A DNA stretch of 64,000 nt from Granulicella sp. 5B5 (lineage in GTDB: Bacteria; Acidobacteriota; Terriglobia; Terriglobales; Acidobacteriaceae), in NCBI RefSeq assembly GCF_014083945.1, contig NZ_CP046444.1:2976001-3040000 (forward strand), read 5' to 3'. Shown here in pieces: positions 34,088 through 43,051 of the stretch; the first letter of the stretch is position 1; each line of letters begins with the position of its first letter. A program made the position numbers and the translations under genes. The notes beneath the pieces were generated by a model. That model did not search any database and was not told where the DNA came from. It saw only the letters and a list, made by a program, of their open reading frames with translations.

Positions 34088-35722
34088 ATGTCATTCAACG
34101 AATCCCTCCTCGAACCGGAGACGAACAACATCAGCACCTTCGCTATCGAAGAGTTTCTCGCGGCAGAAGAGGCTAAGGACCTGCTGCGCTTCTCTACCGC
34201 AGGTTCGGTGGACGACGGGAAGTCCACGCTCATCGGCCGTCTGCTCTATGACTCGCGCAACGTCTACGAGGACCAGGTCCGCGCCGTGACCGGCAAGCAG
34301 ATCGGCGCTGGGTCCGGGGAAGGACGCGCAACCATCGACTTCGCGCTGCTTACCGACGGCCTGCGCGCCGAGCGCGAGCAGGGCATCACCATCGACGTCG
34401 CCTACCGCTACTTCGCCACGCAACGCCGCAAGTTCATCATCGCGGACACACCCGGCCACGAGCAGTACACGCGCAATATGGCCACCGGCGCTTCCACTGC
34501 GGACCTCGCCATCATCCTCATTGATGCGCGTAAGGGCATTCTCACGCAGTCGCGTCGCCATGCGTATATTGCGTCGCTGCTCGGCATCAGGCACCTCGTC
34601 GCGGCGGTCAACAAGATGGACCTCGTTAACTTCTCCGAGGATGTCTACCGCACCATCGAGCGCGACTTCGCAGAGTTGGTGAAGCAGTACGGCAACGCGT
34701 CGCTCACAACGATCCCGGTCAGCGCACTCGATGGCGACAACGTCGTCGAGCGCAGCACGCGCACGCCGTGGTACGCCGGCCCATCGTTGCTCGAACACCT
34801 TGAGCAAGTGCCCGTTTGGACAGATGCGGCAGGGCAGCCATTCCGCATGGCCGTGCAGCGCGTCATCCGGCCAGACCAGCACTATCGCGGTTTCGCAGGA
34901 CAGATTGCTTCCGGCACGCTACGTCCCGGCGACACTATCGTTGCACTGCCCTCGGGCCGCACCAGCCGCGTCACGGCCATCACTACCTTCGACGGCGACC
35001 TCGCCGAAGCGACCGCGCCGCTCTCCATCGCCTTTACGCTCGAAGATGAGCTCGATATCAGTCGCGGCGACATCATCACGACACCCGGCTCACAGCCGCA
35101 GCAGGCAACAGCGCTTGAGGCATCACTCGTCTGGTTCGACGCGAACAAGCTCGAGACACACCATCCGTACCTGCTAAAGCATGGCTCGGCCACAGTGCCT
35201 GCGCGCGTCACTCGCGTGCAGTACCGCACCAACATCCACACGCTGGCTGAAGAAGCAGTTCACTCGCTCGGCATGAACGATGTCGGCACTGTGGAGCTTG
35301 AACTCACGCGTTCACTCTTCTTCGATGCGTATACGCAGAACCGCGCCACCGGCAGCTTCATCCTCATCGACCCGCACACCAATGCGACGCTTGCTGCCGG
35401 CATGATTCGTCGTGGTCTTGAGACAGAGCAGGGAAGCGCTCCAACACACGCGTCTGCGCTTGTCGTCTTCACCGCCGCGTCTACGCTGCCCATCGCGGAG
35501 GTCGAACACCAACTCCTCGAACAAGGTGCTCTCGTTGTCCGGACCGCAGTGCTTGCGGAGAAGACACTTCGTGCTCTGCTCGCGCTCGGCCTCATCGTCC
35601 TTGTTGAAGGCGACGTCCCCGCGCAGACGCTCGCCGCTCTCGCAGAGTTCAACACGCTTGAAGCGCGCACCTTCGTTACACCAGAAGAGGTCGTCGCTCA
35701 GAGCCTCAGGAGACCTGCATGA
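34088..35722 (+). CDS. cysN: Sulfate adenylyltransferase subunit 1 (GTPase)
   Basis: 544 residues. EF-Tu-like GTPase: P-loop GSVDDGKSTLIGRLL (~residues 37-51), DTPGHEQYTRNMATGA (G3), NKMD (G4), then beta-barrel domains II/III. It hydrolyses GTP to drive CysD. There is no APS-kinase (CysC) domain fused at the C-terminus, unlike NodQ-type CysNC, and none is nearby, in keeping with the APS-type reductase next door. It starts directly after the cysD stop and overlaps cysH by 4 bp (ATGA), so the three are translationally coupled. Confidence 0.97.
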   Translation: MSFNESLLEPETNNISTFAIEEFLAAEEAKDLLRFSTAGSVDDGKSTLIGRLLYDSRNVYEDQVRAVTGKQIGAGSGEGRATIDFALLTDGLRAEREQGITIDVAYRYFATQRRKFIIADTPGHEQYTRNMATGASTADLAIILIDARKGILTQSRRHAYIASLLGIRHLVAAVNKMDLVNFSEDVYRTIERDFAELVKQYGNASLTTIPVSALDGDNVVERSTRTPWYAGPSLLEHLEQVPVWTDAAGQPFRMAVQRVIRPDQHYRGFAGQIASGTLRPGDTIVALPSGRTSRVTAITTFDGDLAEATAPLSIAFTLEDELDISRGDIITTPGSQPQQATALEASLVWFDANKLETHHPYLLKHGSATVPARVTRVQYRTNIHTLAEEAVHSLGMNDVGTVELELTRSLFFDAYTQNRATGSFILIDPHTNATLAAGMIRRGLETEQGSAPTHASALVVFTAASTLPIAEVEHQLLEQGALVVRTAVLAEKTLRALLALGLIVLVEGDVPAQTLAALAEFNTLEARTFVTPEEVVAQSLRRPA

Positions 35723-36441
35723 GCGAAACTTTGACGTCACTCACGACCTCTGAGAAGGTCGCTGCTGTCGAGCAGCTCGTCGCGGCGGAGATCGCCGCCG
35801 CCACGGGCCCTATCGCGTTCACGAACAGCTTTCAGGCCGAGGACATGGTGCTGCTCCACATCGTGCAACAGCGGCTGCCGGACGTTCCAGTGCTCTTCCT
35901 CGAAACCGGTTACCACTTCGCCGAGGTCCTTGAGTACCGCGACCGCATGGCACGAGAGTGGCAGATGAATCTCATCAATATCTTTCCCGCGATCACGGTC
36001 GCGCAGCAGGAGTCGCAGTTCGGCATCCTCAATCAGTCCGATCCCACGCGCTGCTGCGGTCTGCGGAAGGTGCAACCGCTCTTTGCTGCGTTGGAAAGCT
36101 ACGCCGTCTGGTTCACTGGCTTGCGTCGCGAGCAGGCTAAGAGCCGCGCTGCACTCAAAGAGATCGATGACTTTCCGCTGCCTTCAGGTCGGAGCATTCG
36201 CAAGCTTTCGCCGCTGACAGAATGGTCGGCGAAAGACGTCTGGACCTACGCGGCACAGCACAACATTCCACTGCTTAGCCTCTACGACAAGGGGTATACC
36301 AGCATCGGCTGCGAGCCTTGCACGTCACTCCCCCTCGATCCTAACGATCCTCGCTCGGGCCGCTGGGGCGGCCAGAAGCTTGAGTGCGGCATCCACCTTC
36401 CCAGTTCGTCCGACGAAGCGCAGCGTTCACCGCAGCAATAA
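35719..36441 (+). CDS. cysH: Adenylylsulfate (APS) reductase, CysH family with [4Fe-4S] ligands
   Basis: 240 residues. PP-loop fold with TNSFQAEDMVLLHIV near the start and LFLETGYHFAEVLEY. Two Cys pairs, RCCGLRK (~residue 111) and GCEPCT (~197), form the CC...CxxC iron-sulfur set that marks APS-using assimilatory reductases; strict PAPS reductases lack it. The C-terminal catalytic motif ECGIH is present. It reduces APS to sulfite with thioredoxin or glutathione. The absence of an APS kinase in the operon agrees with direct use of APS. Sulfite reductase is not in this window. Confidence 0.94.
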   Translation: MSETLTSLTTSEKVAAVEQLVAAEIAAATGPIAFTNSFQAEDMVLLHIVQQRLPDVPVLFLETGYHFAEVLEYRDRMAREWQMNLINIFPAITVAQQESQFGILNQSDPTRCCGLRKVQPLFAALESYAVWFTGLRREQAKSRAALKEIDDFPLPSGRSIRKLSPLTEWSAKDVWTYAAQHNIPLLSLYDKGYTSIGCEPCTSLPLDPNDPRSGRWGGQKLECGIHLPSSSDEAQRSPQQ

Positions 36442-36453
36442 GAAAGCCTGGTC

Positions 36454-37287
36454 ATGGATTACCTCATCGGATTTCTCATCGCCGTCGTCATCGCGCTTAC
36501 GGGCGTCGGTGCAGGCGTGATCACAGCTCCGCTGCTGATCCTGTTCATGCATGTGCCGCTGGAGATCGCGGTCTCAACGGCGCTTGCCTACTCGGCAATC
36601 GTTAAGCTCATCGTGGTGCCGGTGCAGGTGGTGCGCCGCCAGGTGAACTATCGTGTGCTGGGCTGGATGCTCCTTGGTGGTTTACCTGGTGTCGTCATCG
36701 GCTCGCTCTTTTTCAAGCGTGTTGCGCACAGCGGCCCGCGCGGTGTGCTGTACTTCGCACTAGGCGCCATCATCATCTTCACGTCGGGCTGGCACATCTA
36801 TCGCCACTTCCGCCCTGCGGGAATTTCACGTCCCAACGAAGACCGCTCCAAGCTCATAGGTCTTATCATGCTGCCGATCGGGGCAGAGGTCGGTTTCTCG
36901 TCGTCGGGTGCTGGCGCGCTCGGCACCGTTGCGTTGTTGAGCATGACGAACCTCACCGCGCCGCAGGTTGTGGGCACGGATCTCGCGTTTGGTCTCGTCA
37001 TCGCGCTCGTCGGCAGCGGCGTGCACATGATCGGCGGCCAGTATGCCACGGCCATCCTCATCAAGATGGCGATCGGCGGCGTTCTCGGCGGCATCCTCGC
37101 CTCGAGCTTCGCACCGAAGATTCCTAACCGCACCCTGCGACTCGCGCTCAGCCTGTGGCTAACCGTCATCGGCATCCAGTTCTGCTACAACGCCGTCTCT
37201 AAGTCGGAGAGGGCGAAGGCAAAGCCTGCCGCGAGCAGCACGGTGCTCGCAGCTCGCAAGAGCGGTGACACCTCAAATCACAACTGA
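36454..37287 (+). CDS. TSUP (TauE/SafE) family transporter, probable sulfur-compound transporter
   Basis: 277 residues and about eight hydrophobic segments in two related halves (IGFLIAVVIALTGVGAGVIT at the N-terminus; LIMLPIGAEVGFSSSGAGALGT at the middle repeat), as in PF01925. A basic, Ala-rich tail (KSERAKAKPAASS) is cytoplasmic. Twelve nt after cysH and on the same strand, so it belongs to the operon. TSUP members move sulfite, sulfate, thiosulfate, taurine products or organic acids; here sulfate uptake or sulfite export is the likely job. The gene ends 1 bp from the convergent MFS gene. Confidence 0.9.
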   Translation: MDYLIGFLIAVVIALTGVGAGVITAPLLILFMHVPLEIAVSTALAYSAIVKLIVVPVQVVRRQVNYRVLGWMLLGGLPGVVIGSLFFKRVAHSGPRGVLYFALGAIIIFTSGWHIYRHFRPAGISRPNEDRSKLIGLIMLPIGAEVGFSSSGAGALGTVALLSMTNLTAPQVVGTDLAFGLVIALVGSGVHMIGGQYATAILIKMAIGGVLGGILASSFAPKIPNRTLRLALSLWLTVIGIQFCYNAVSKSERAKAKPAASSTVLAARKSGDTSNHN

Positions 37288-37288
37288 G

Positions 37289-38611
37289 CTAGTGGATACC
37301 GAAGTTCGCCTGGATCTTCTCAAGCGTCTGCCCCTTCGTCTCGGGGTAGATGAAGAGCACGACCAGGAACATCACTGCCATCATTCCCGCAAAGAAGACG
37401 AACGGCGCTGCGTGAGAGTGCGCTGCGATCAGTGGAAACGCCTGCGCAATGATTGCGTTCATCACCCAGTGTGACGACGAGCCCAGGCTCTGTCCCTTCG
37501 AACGCACGCGTGAGGGAAAGACCTCGGAGATATAGACCCAGATCACTGCGCCCTGGCTCAGCGCGAAGAACGTGATGAACATCATCAGCAGCCACATCAG
37601 CAGCGCCTGGTGCGTGTTGGTATAGAACACCGCGGCAACGCCGCCGAGAGCAATGACCATGCCTGCCGCGCCGATCATCAGCAGCGTCTTGCGGCCTAGC
37701 TTGTCGATCAGGCTCATGCCCAGCAGCGTTGCTACGAGGTTCACCAGCCCGATTGCCACACTCTGCAGCGCAGCCGAGGTCGCTCCAAAGCCCGCTGCCG
37801 CGAAGATCGAGTTCAGGTAGTAAAGAATCGCGTTGATGCCTGAGAGTTGATTGAACATACCCACCGTCACGGCGAGAAAGATCGGCAGCGCGTACTTGCG
37901 CTGAAACAACGGCTCGTCGTGAACACCTTCTTCCAGATGCACGGACGCGATGATCTCCTGCAGCTCTTCTTCCGAGTTCGGAGAGCCCATCAGCCGCAGC
38001 ACGTCGAGCGCCTCGTCCGTCTGGTTCGTCGTCACCAACCAGCGCGAGCTGCGCGGGATGCCGTATAGCATCACGAGGAACAGCAGCGACGGTATGATCG
38101 CGACGCCAAACTCCCAGCGCCATTGGTGGTCGCCCAGGTGCATCGTCGTGATGATGAAGTTCGACAGATAGGCCAACAGGATGCCAACCACGATGTTGAT
38201 CTGGAACATGCCCACCATGCGGCCACGATACTTCGCCGGCGCCAGCTCCGCGATGTACACCGGGCCCAGCACACTTGAACCGCCGATGCCCAGCCCGCCG
38301 ATGAAGCGCGCCACCATCAGCACATCCCAGTTCCACGCGAACGCGCAGCCGATGGACGACAGCAGATAGAGCAGCGCCATCACGCGCAGCGCCTCGCGCC
38401 CGCCGATCTTCTGCCCCAGTACGCCGGAGGTCATCGCGCCGATGATCGTGCCGATGAGCCCGATGGAGACCGTGAGCCCCAGCGTCGTCGGCGTCAGGTG
38501 GAAGATGTCGGTGAGTTGCTGCGTTGTTCCTGCGATTACGGCGGTGTCGAAGCCGAAGAGCAGCCCACCCAGCGCCCCGACGACGGTGGCTTTCAGTAGA
38601 TATTTGTTCAA
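37289..38611 (-). CDS. Sugar porter (SP) family MFS transporter
   Basis: 440 residues from TTG 38611 (MNKYLLKATVVGALGG, CGGAG 6 nt upstream); a TTG at 38647 would add 12 residues. Twelve membrane segments and SP-family signatures: GGLLFGFDTAVIAG in helix 1, GGREALR (loop 2-3), RFIGGLGIGGSS, PVYIAELAPAKYRGRMVG, QLSGINAILYY in helix 7 (sugar-binding QQxxGxN-like), DKLGRKTLL and the exit motif PETKGQTLE. It imports a hexose or pentose by proton symport across the inner membrane. It follows the GntR-LacI regulator on the same strand, which probably controls it. The start is only 118 bp from that regulator's stop. Confidence 0.93.
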   Translation of the reverse strand: MNKYLLKATVVGALGGLLFGFDTAVIAGTTQQLTDIFHLTPTTLGLTVSIGLIGTIIGAMTSGVLGQKIGGREALRVMALLYLLSSIGCAFAWNWDVLMVARFIGGLGIGGSSVLGPVYIAELAPAKYRGRMVGMFQINIVVGILLAYLSNFIITTMHLGDHQWRWEFGVAIIPSLLFLVMLYGIPRSSRWLVTTNQTDEALDVLRLMGSPNSEEELQEIIASVHLEEGVHDEPLFQRKYALPIFLAVTVGMFNQLSGINAILYYLNSIFAAAGFGATSAALQSVAIGLVNLVATLLGMSLIDKLGRKTLLMIGAAGMVIALGGVAAVFYTNTHQALLMWLLMMFITFFALSQGAVIWVYISEVFPSRVRSKGQSLGSSSHWVMNAIIAQAFPLIAAHSHAAPFVFFAGMMAVMFLVVLFIYPETKGQTLEKIQANFGIH

Positions 38612-38729
38612 CTCGTTCTCCGTTTCAAAAGGCCCGTCGCGATTCAAACACTGACAGCATCTTACTGTCCAGATACTGGATGCTCACATGTATGGATCGG
38701 CGTGTGCCTGCAGTAGGCCGTCATCGACG

Positions 38730-39899
38730 TCATGCGCTGGCCACCTGCGTGGCGCCGCACGACTGCCGTACCACCACGTGCCCGCTCAGCAGAACGGACC
38801 GCGCCGGCAGCAGCGGGTTCGCAATCCGGTCCAACATCGTTGCCACTGCGGCCGCGCCAATCTGCAGACACGGCTGGTGGAGCGTCGTTAGTGGCACCGG
38901 CAGTAGCTCCGCGTAGGTCACATCATCGAAGCCGGCGATGCGCAGGTCCTGTGGTACGCGCACACCCAGCGTATGCAGGCTGCGCATCAGCCGCGCAGCC
39001 GTGTAATCGTTCGCGCACAGCAGTGCATCGAAGTGCTCGCGCTCCAGCGCATTGGCGATCGCTGTCGTATCGGAGGGCTCCGCCCGCACCACGCGCGACG
39101 GCGGCAACGACAGCCCATGCGCAAACAGCGCCTCGCGACAGCCCGCAATGCGGTCGTCCACCGTCTCCGCCGAGCCCTCACGCGCGAAGAAACCGATCCG
39201 CTTCGCCCCGGCATGGATCAGGTGCTCAGCCATCACGTAACCGGCCCGTCGATTATCCAGCCCTACAATGTCATGCTCACAGCGTGCCGGGTACTCCAGC
39301 ACGCAGCGGTCCAACAGCACCACAGGGATGCGCGCCGCCTTCAGCACCTTCAGTATGCGCCGGTTCACCAGGTCGCGCCGCGGTCCGAACTCCAGCGGCG
39401 CAAAGAATACGCCTGAAACCTGCTGGTCAATATACTGCTGGCAAAGCTGCTCCGCTTCCACGTCCTTGTGTGTCGTCGCCGTAGCGGAGTGGCCCCACGC
39501 CAGCGACCAGCTCTGTCCACCCGCGCCCGCGGGGGCACCCGTCATTCCTTTACAGATCGGCTCAAAGATCTCCGTCTGTCCTAGGTCCGGGATGATTAGC
39601 CCGAAGACCGCCTTCTGTCCGCGCGGAACGTCCGCGGCATAGGTGCCAGAGCCCGCGCGGCGTACCAGCAGTCCTTCCTGCTGCAACTGCTGCACGGCCT
39701 TTACGGCGGTCATGCGGCTCACGCCGAACCGGCGCACCAGTTCTGCCTCGCTCGGCAGCCGGCCTCCGTGGCGATACTGTCCGGAGGTGATCCCTGTCCG
39801 CAGGCTGTCCACAATCTGCCTGTACTTCGGCTGGTTCTTGTCGACTGCCTTCTGTGGCGGTTCGCTGAAACTAGCCTTTTGAAACTCTTCGGTCAACAT
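38730..39899 (-). CDS. GntR-HTH/LacI-type sugar-responsive regulator (AraR-like architecture)
   Basis: 389 residues. N-terminal GntR winged helix (~residues 22-92: KYRQIVDSLRTGITSGQY, LPSEAELVRRFGVSRMTAVKAVQQL, GLLVRRAGSGTY) joined to a LacI-type periplasmic-binding effector domain (~100-385: AVFGLIIPDLGQTEIFEPI, VVLLDRC, VGLDNRRAGYVMAEHLIHAG, DALLCANDYTAARLM, IAGFDDVTYAELLPVPLTTL). Same domain order as Bacillus AraR, which binds arabinose, but the ligand here is unknown. Located between a sugar transporter (downstream, same strand) and divergent polysaccharide-degrading genes; repression of both sides is plausible. Confidence 0.92.
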   Translation of the reverse strand: MLTEEFQKASFSEPPQKAVDKNQPKYRQIVDSLRTGITSGQYRHGGRLPSEAELVRRFGVSRMTAVKAVQQLQQEGLLVRRAGSGTYAADVPRGQKAVFGLIIPDLGQTEIFEPICKGMTGAPAGAGGQSWSLAWGHSATATTHKDVEAEQLCQQYIDQQVSGVFFAPLEFGPRRDLVNRRILKVLKAARIPVVLLDRCVLEYPARCEHDIVGLDNRRAGYVMAEHLIHAGAKRIGFFAREGSAETVDDRIAGCREALFAHGLSLPPSRVVRAEPSDTTAIANALEREHFDALLCANDYTAARLMRSLHTLGVRVPQDLRIAGFDDVTYAELLPVPLTTLHQPCLQIGAAAVATMLDRIANPLLPARSVLLSGHVVVRQSCGATQVASA

Positions 39900-40467
39900 A
39901 AGCGTTCAGGCCTCCTGCACTATGCAGCTTTTCGTGGTTTAGAGCGCGCGATAATAGTACAACTTGACCTATACAAATGTAGACAGCATTTTGGAAAAAC
40001 GGCATAGTCATTTTGACCATCTATCAAGCCCGCAATTTGGCTCTGTCTGTGGGGAATCTCTTCTAAAACAAGAGTTTCAAGCACGAAGAGTAGATGATGA
40101 AGGCAATCGTCTTGATGCTGCTCGTTGTCTATCTGCCAACTGCACGGCGTTCAGGACTAGTCAGCTCGAGCGCTCTCGATAGTCTGCGCGGACGGCTTTA
40201 CCGTTACCGATGTGCGGTGAGCGGCTGCAGCTTGACGTATCCTCTCCGGCAGTCCCATGCTGTTTTTATCCCGATCCGGCAGCGCTGCTCCACGTTCGGC
40301 TGGGTGTCTCTTGCCTTGGCATCGTCCTCTTTGTCCGTAGGTCGTTGGCGGCGAACCACAACGGTCATCCGCATCGCAACAGGCCATGCATGGGCAGGCT
40401 GTATAACAAACCCGATGGCCCCTGCCATCCTCACCCGCACAAAGCACCCAGGCTCCAGGAGTACCCG
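39900..40467. other. Divergent intergenic region with candidate regulator half-sites
   Basis: 568 bp between the GntR-LacI gene and the alginate-lyase-family gene. At 39957-39983 the minus strand reads ATTTGTAT and, 14 nt on, AGTTGTAC, a direct repeat resembling TTGTAY half-sites of AraR-type proteins. 40090-40460 holds overlapping open frames with no recognisable domain; AGGAG at 40458-40462 is the ribosome-binding site of the next gene. I see no RNA gene. Confidence 0.4.
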
Positions 40468-41670
40468 ATGTCCGTCGTTCGCTCGTCTCTCAGCCGCCGC
40501 CGTTTCTGTCTTGCGGGTGGCTCCGCAGCCCTCGCCGCCATCGGCCCCGGCAAACTCTTCGCCAGCCCTCATAAGGTAGCTGTCAATGTGGCCGCGATCG
40601 ACCGCTCACGCATCCTTCGTGCCGCCAATGGGTATCTCAACGCCGAGCCCGTCACTATCACCACCTCGCACAGCACGCGCAGCGCCGGCGGCCTGCATGA
40701 CTACTTCTCCGAGGGCGACTACTGGTGGCCCGACCCCAAACACCCCGGCGGCCCCTATATCCGCCAGGACGGCTTCTCCAACCCGGACAACTTCAACGCG
40801 CATCGCGAGGCCCTCATCCGCCTCAGCCTCATCGTGCCCGCGCTTACCGCCGCGTGGAAGCTTACCCGCCAGCGCCGCTACGCCGAGCAGGCCGCCGCAC
40901 ACCTTCGCGCCTGGTTCATTGATCCGGCCTCGCGCATGAACCCCAACCTGCAGTACGCGCAGGCCATCTTCGGCATCACCAAGGGCCGCGGCATCGGCAT
41001 CATCGACACCATCCACCTCGTCGAGCCGGCGCGTGCAGCGCACTTCCTCGTCGATTCCGATGTCTTCACCCTCGATGAGCAGGTCAAGCTGCAGGGCTGG
41101 TTCTCGGACTATCTGCACTGGCTCACCACCACAAAGAACGGCGCCGACGAGCGCGATGCGAAGAACAACCACGGCAGCTGCTGGGTCATGCAGGTCGCCG
41201 AGTTCGCCCGCTTCACCGGCGACGCCTCGCTGCAGCAGTACTGCCGCGACCGCTTCCGTACCGTACTCATCCCCAACCAGGTCGCTGCCAACGGCAGTCT
41301 CCCGCTGGAGGCCGCACGCACCAAGCCCTACAGCTACTCCCTCTTCGATCTCGACATCCTCGCGACTATCGCGCAGATCCTCTCCACGCCGCAGGACGAT
41401 CTCTTCACCTTCCAGCTCCCCGATGGCCGCGGCCTTCGCAAGGCCGTTGCGTACATGGAGCCCTTCATCGCCGACAAGAAGTTCTGGCCGTACCCCCACG
41501 ACGTCGAGTACTTCGACGATCTGCCCGTGCGTCAGCCCAGCCTGCTCTTCGGCGGCCTCGCGTACAACGACCCGCAGTATATCGCGCTCTGGAAGACCCT
41601 CAACCCCGACCCCAAGGTCCCCGAGATCATCCGCAACTATCCCATCCGCCAGCCGATGCTCTGGGTCTAG
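40468..41670 (+). CDS. Tat-exported alginate lyase family protein (PF05426-like)
   Basis: 400 residues from ATG 40468, with AGGAG 5 nt upstream; the open frame extends to 40210 but that part lacks conservation. Twin-arginine signal SRRRFCLAGGSAALAAIG, so it folds before export. The (alpha/alpha) toroid domain has YWWPDPKHPGGPYIRQDG, WFIDPASRMNPNLQYAQAI and NNHGSCWVMQVAEFARFTGD, the Asn-His-rich active-site strand of PL5/alginate-lyase-like enzymes. The family cleaves uronic-acid polysaccharides by beta-elimination; true substrate unproven. Its convergent neighbour, a GH105 enzyme, removes the unsaturated uronic acids that lyases create, a strong functional match. Confidence 0.88.
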   Translation: MSVVRSSLSRRRFCLAGGSAALAAIGPGKLFASPHKVAVNVAAIDRSRILRAANGYLNAEPVTITTSHSTRSAGGLHDYFSEGDYWWPDPKHPGGPYIRQDGFSNPDNFNAHREALIRLSLIVPALTAAWKLTRQRRYAEQAAAHLRAWFIDPASRMNPNLQYAQAIFGITKGRGIGIIDTIHLVEPARAAHFLVDSDVFTLDEQVKLQGWFSDYLHWLTTTKNGADERDAKNNHGSCWVMQVAEFARFTGDASLQQYCRDRFRTVLIPNQVAANGSLPLEAARTKPYSYSLFDLDILATIAQILSTPQDDLFTFQLPDGRGLRKAVAYMEPFIADKKFWPYPHDVEYFDDLPVRQPSLLFGGLAYNDPQYIALWKTLNPDPKVPEIIRNYPIRQPMLWV

Positions 41671-41686
41671 CGTCGCCATCGTGCAA

Positions 41687-41724
41687 TAAAAACGCCGCGC
41701 CCGCCTCATCAGCGAACGCGGCGT
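41687..41724. terminator. Bidirectional terminator between convergent lyase and GH105 genes
   Basis: ACGCCGCG (41692-41699) pairs with CGCGGCGT (41717-41724). On the minus strand the stem is followed by TTTTTATTG; on the plus strand by CTTCGTCTT. Best as the terminator of the GH105 gene. Confidence 0.75.
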
Positions 41725-41738
41725 CTTCGTCTTCGCGA

Positions 41739-42902
41739 TTACTTCTTCATCTTGTCGATCTCGCTCCCCGCCAGCAGGAACCCGCCCACGCCGTACACGT
41801 AGCTCGACGATGCCGTGAACGAGTCCGGCGCCGCGCCGATCGGCTGGATCGCGCCCAGCCGCCCGTCCGCATAGATGTGCGAAACCATCCCTGCCCAACC
41901 CTTCGCGATCACCGGCTTGTACACCTTGGCATCCAGCAGTCCATGGTTTACGCCCCAGGTCATCGCATAGGTATAGAACGCCGTGCCGGAGATCTCCCCC
42001 GCCGAGTAGCTCTCCGGATCGAGCAGCCCCGTCCGCCACACGCCGTCCGGGGGCTGCAACGAAGCGATCTTCGCGGCCATCGCCTTGAACTCGGCCTCGT
42101 ACTTCGGACGCGTCGGGTAGTCTTTCGGCATCAGCTCCAGCACCTGTGCCAGCCCTGCGAGCACCCAGCCATTGCCGCGCGACCAGAACAGCGGCTTGCT
42201 GTTCTTCTCCGTCTTGTGCAGAAAGGTCTCATCGCGGAAGTACAGGTCCTCCTGCTTGTCGTAGAGCACGTCATAGGTCTCCCACCACTCCTTGTCCATG
42301 GTGTCCAGATACTTCCTGTCGCCCGTAATCTTCGACATCCGCGCCAGCACCGGCGGGGCCATGTAGAGCGCATCGCACCACCACCACAGCAGCTTCTTCG
42401 GGTCGTCCTGCCGCGCCACCAGCCGGTCCAGGGTCTCCTTCGTCGCAGCGATCTTCACCGGCTCCGGCTTCTGCTGGTAGAGCTCCAGGTACGCCCGTCC
42501 CAGGGCCATGTCGTCGGCGTGGGGAAAGCGGTCTTCGAGCAGCTTCCAGTCGAAGCCCTCGGCCATCTTCACCACAGCTTCCTCGGAGGCCGGGTCTTTA
42601 GCTGCGTGCGACTCCATCAGAAGCCCCTCATACAGTGGCGCGTAGGTCCACTGCTGGTTGAACTTTTTTTGTGCATATGAAATCTGCCACTTGGCCACTT
42701 TTTTCATCGCCGCGTCGACATCCTTGCGGTCGAGCTTGCTCGAAACGTCCGTTGCCAGCGGCCCCGGATCGGCCGGCGAATCGCCCGCCGCTTCTTTCTC
42801 CGTCACCGATTTCGACTTCGTCACGCCTGCCTGCGCCCACGCGCCCGTGCTGACCACTGCAGCCATCAGGCCCACCGCACTCCAACGAACCCATTGCCTC
42901 AC
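41739..42902 (-). CDS. Exported unsaturated glucuronyl/rhamnogalacturonyl hydrolase (GH88/GH105)
   Basis: 387 residues from GTG 42902, with GGAGGG 5 nt upstream; an ATG at 42953 adds an unconserved stretch. Signal peptide WSAVGLMAAVVSTGAWAQ. The (alpha/alpha)6 barrel carries family landmarks LLWWWCDALYMAPPVLARM (catalytic Asp), FRDETFLH, PLFWSRGNGWVLAGLAQVL and ISGTAFYTYAMTWGV. It hydrates the vinyl-ether of unsaturated uronic acids at the non-reducing end of lyase products. A cluster partner for the lyase-family protein at 40468. A promoter region is shared with the divergent GH2 gene. Confidence 0.9.
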   Translation of the reverse strand: MRQWVRWSAVGLMAAVVSTGAWAQAGVTKSKSVTEKEAAGDSPADPGPLATDVSSKLDRKDVDAAMKKVAKWQISYAQKKFNQQWTYAPLYEGLLMESHAAKDPASEEAVVKMAEGFDWKLLEDRFPHADDMALGRAYLELYQQKPEPVKIAATKETLDRLVARQDDPKKLLWWWCDALYMAPPVLARMSKITGDRKYLDTMDKEWWETYDVLYDKQEDLYFRDETFLHKTEKNSKPLFWSRGNGWVLAGLAQVLELMPKDYPTRPKYEAEFKAMAAKIASLQPPDGVWRTGLLDPESYSAGEISGTAFYTYAMTWGVNHGLLDAKVYKPVIAKGWAGMVSHIYADGRLGAIQPIGAAPDSFTASSSYVYGVGGFLLAGSEIDKMKK

Positions 42903-42941
42903 GTCAACCCTCCAGTTAGAACATCTTCCGTGCAAAACTCT

Positions 42942-42971
42942 TTGACAATACACTGCGCAAGCGACTATACC
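42942..42971 (+). promoter_or_regulatory. Putative promoter of the GH2 gene
   Basis: TTGACA (42942-42947), an 18-bp spacer and TATACC (42966-42971). The predicted start is ~75 nt before the GH2 ATG. It is one of the best sigma-70 matches in the window. Confidence 0.55.
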
Positions 42972-43051
42972 AGTTTTACTCTGTTAGTAGCATCCTCAAA
43001 CAATATGGCCTGCGTCCTCGGCCACTGCAAGCAAAGGCGACCGCTCTTCTC

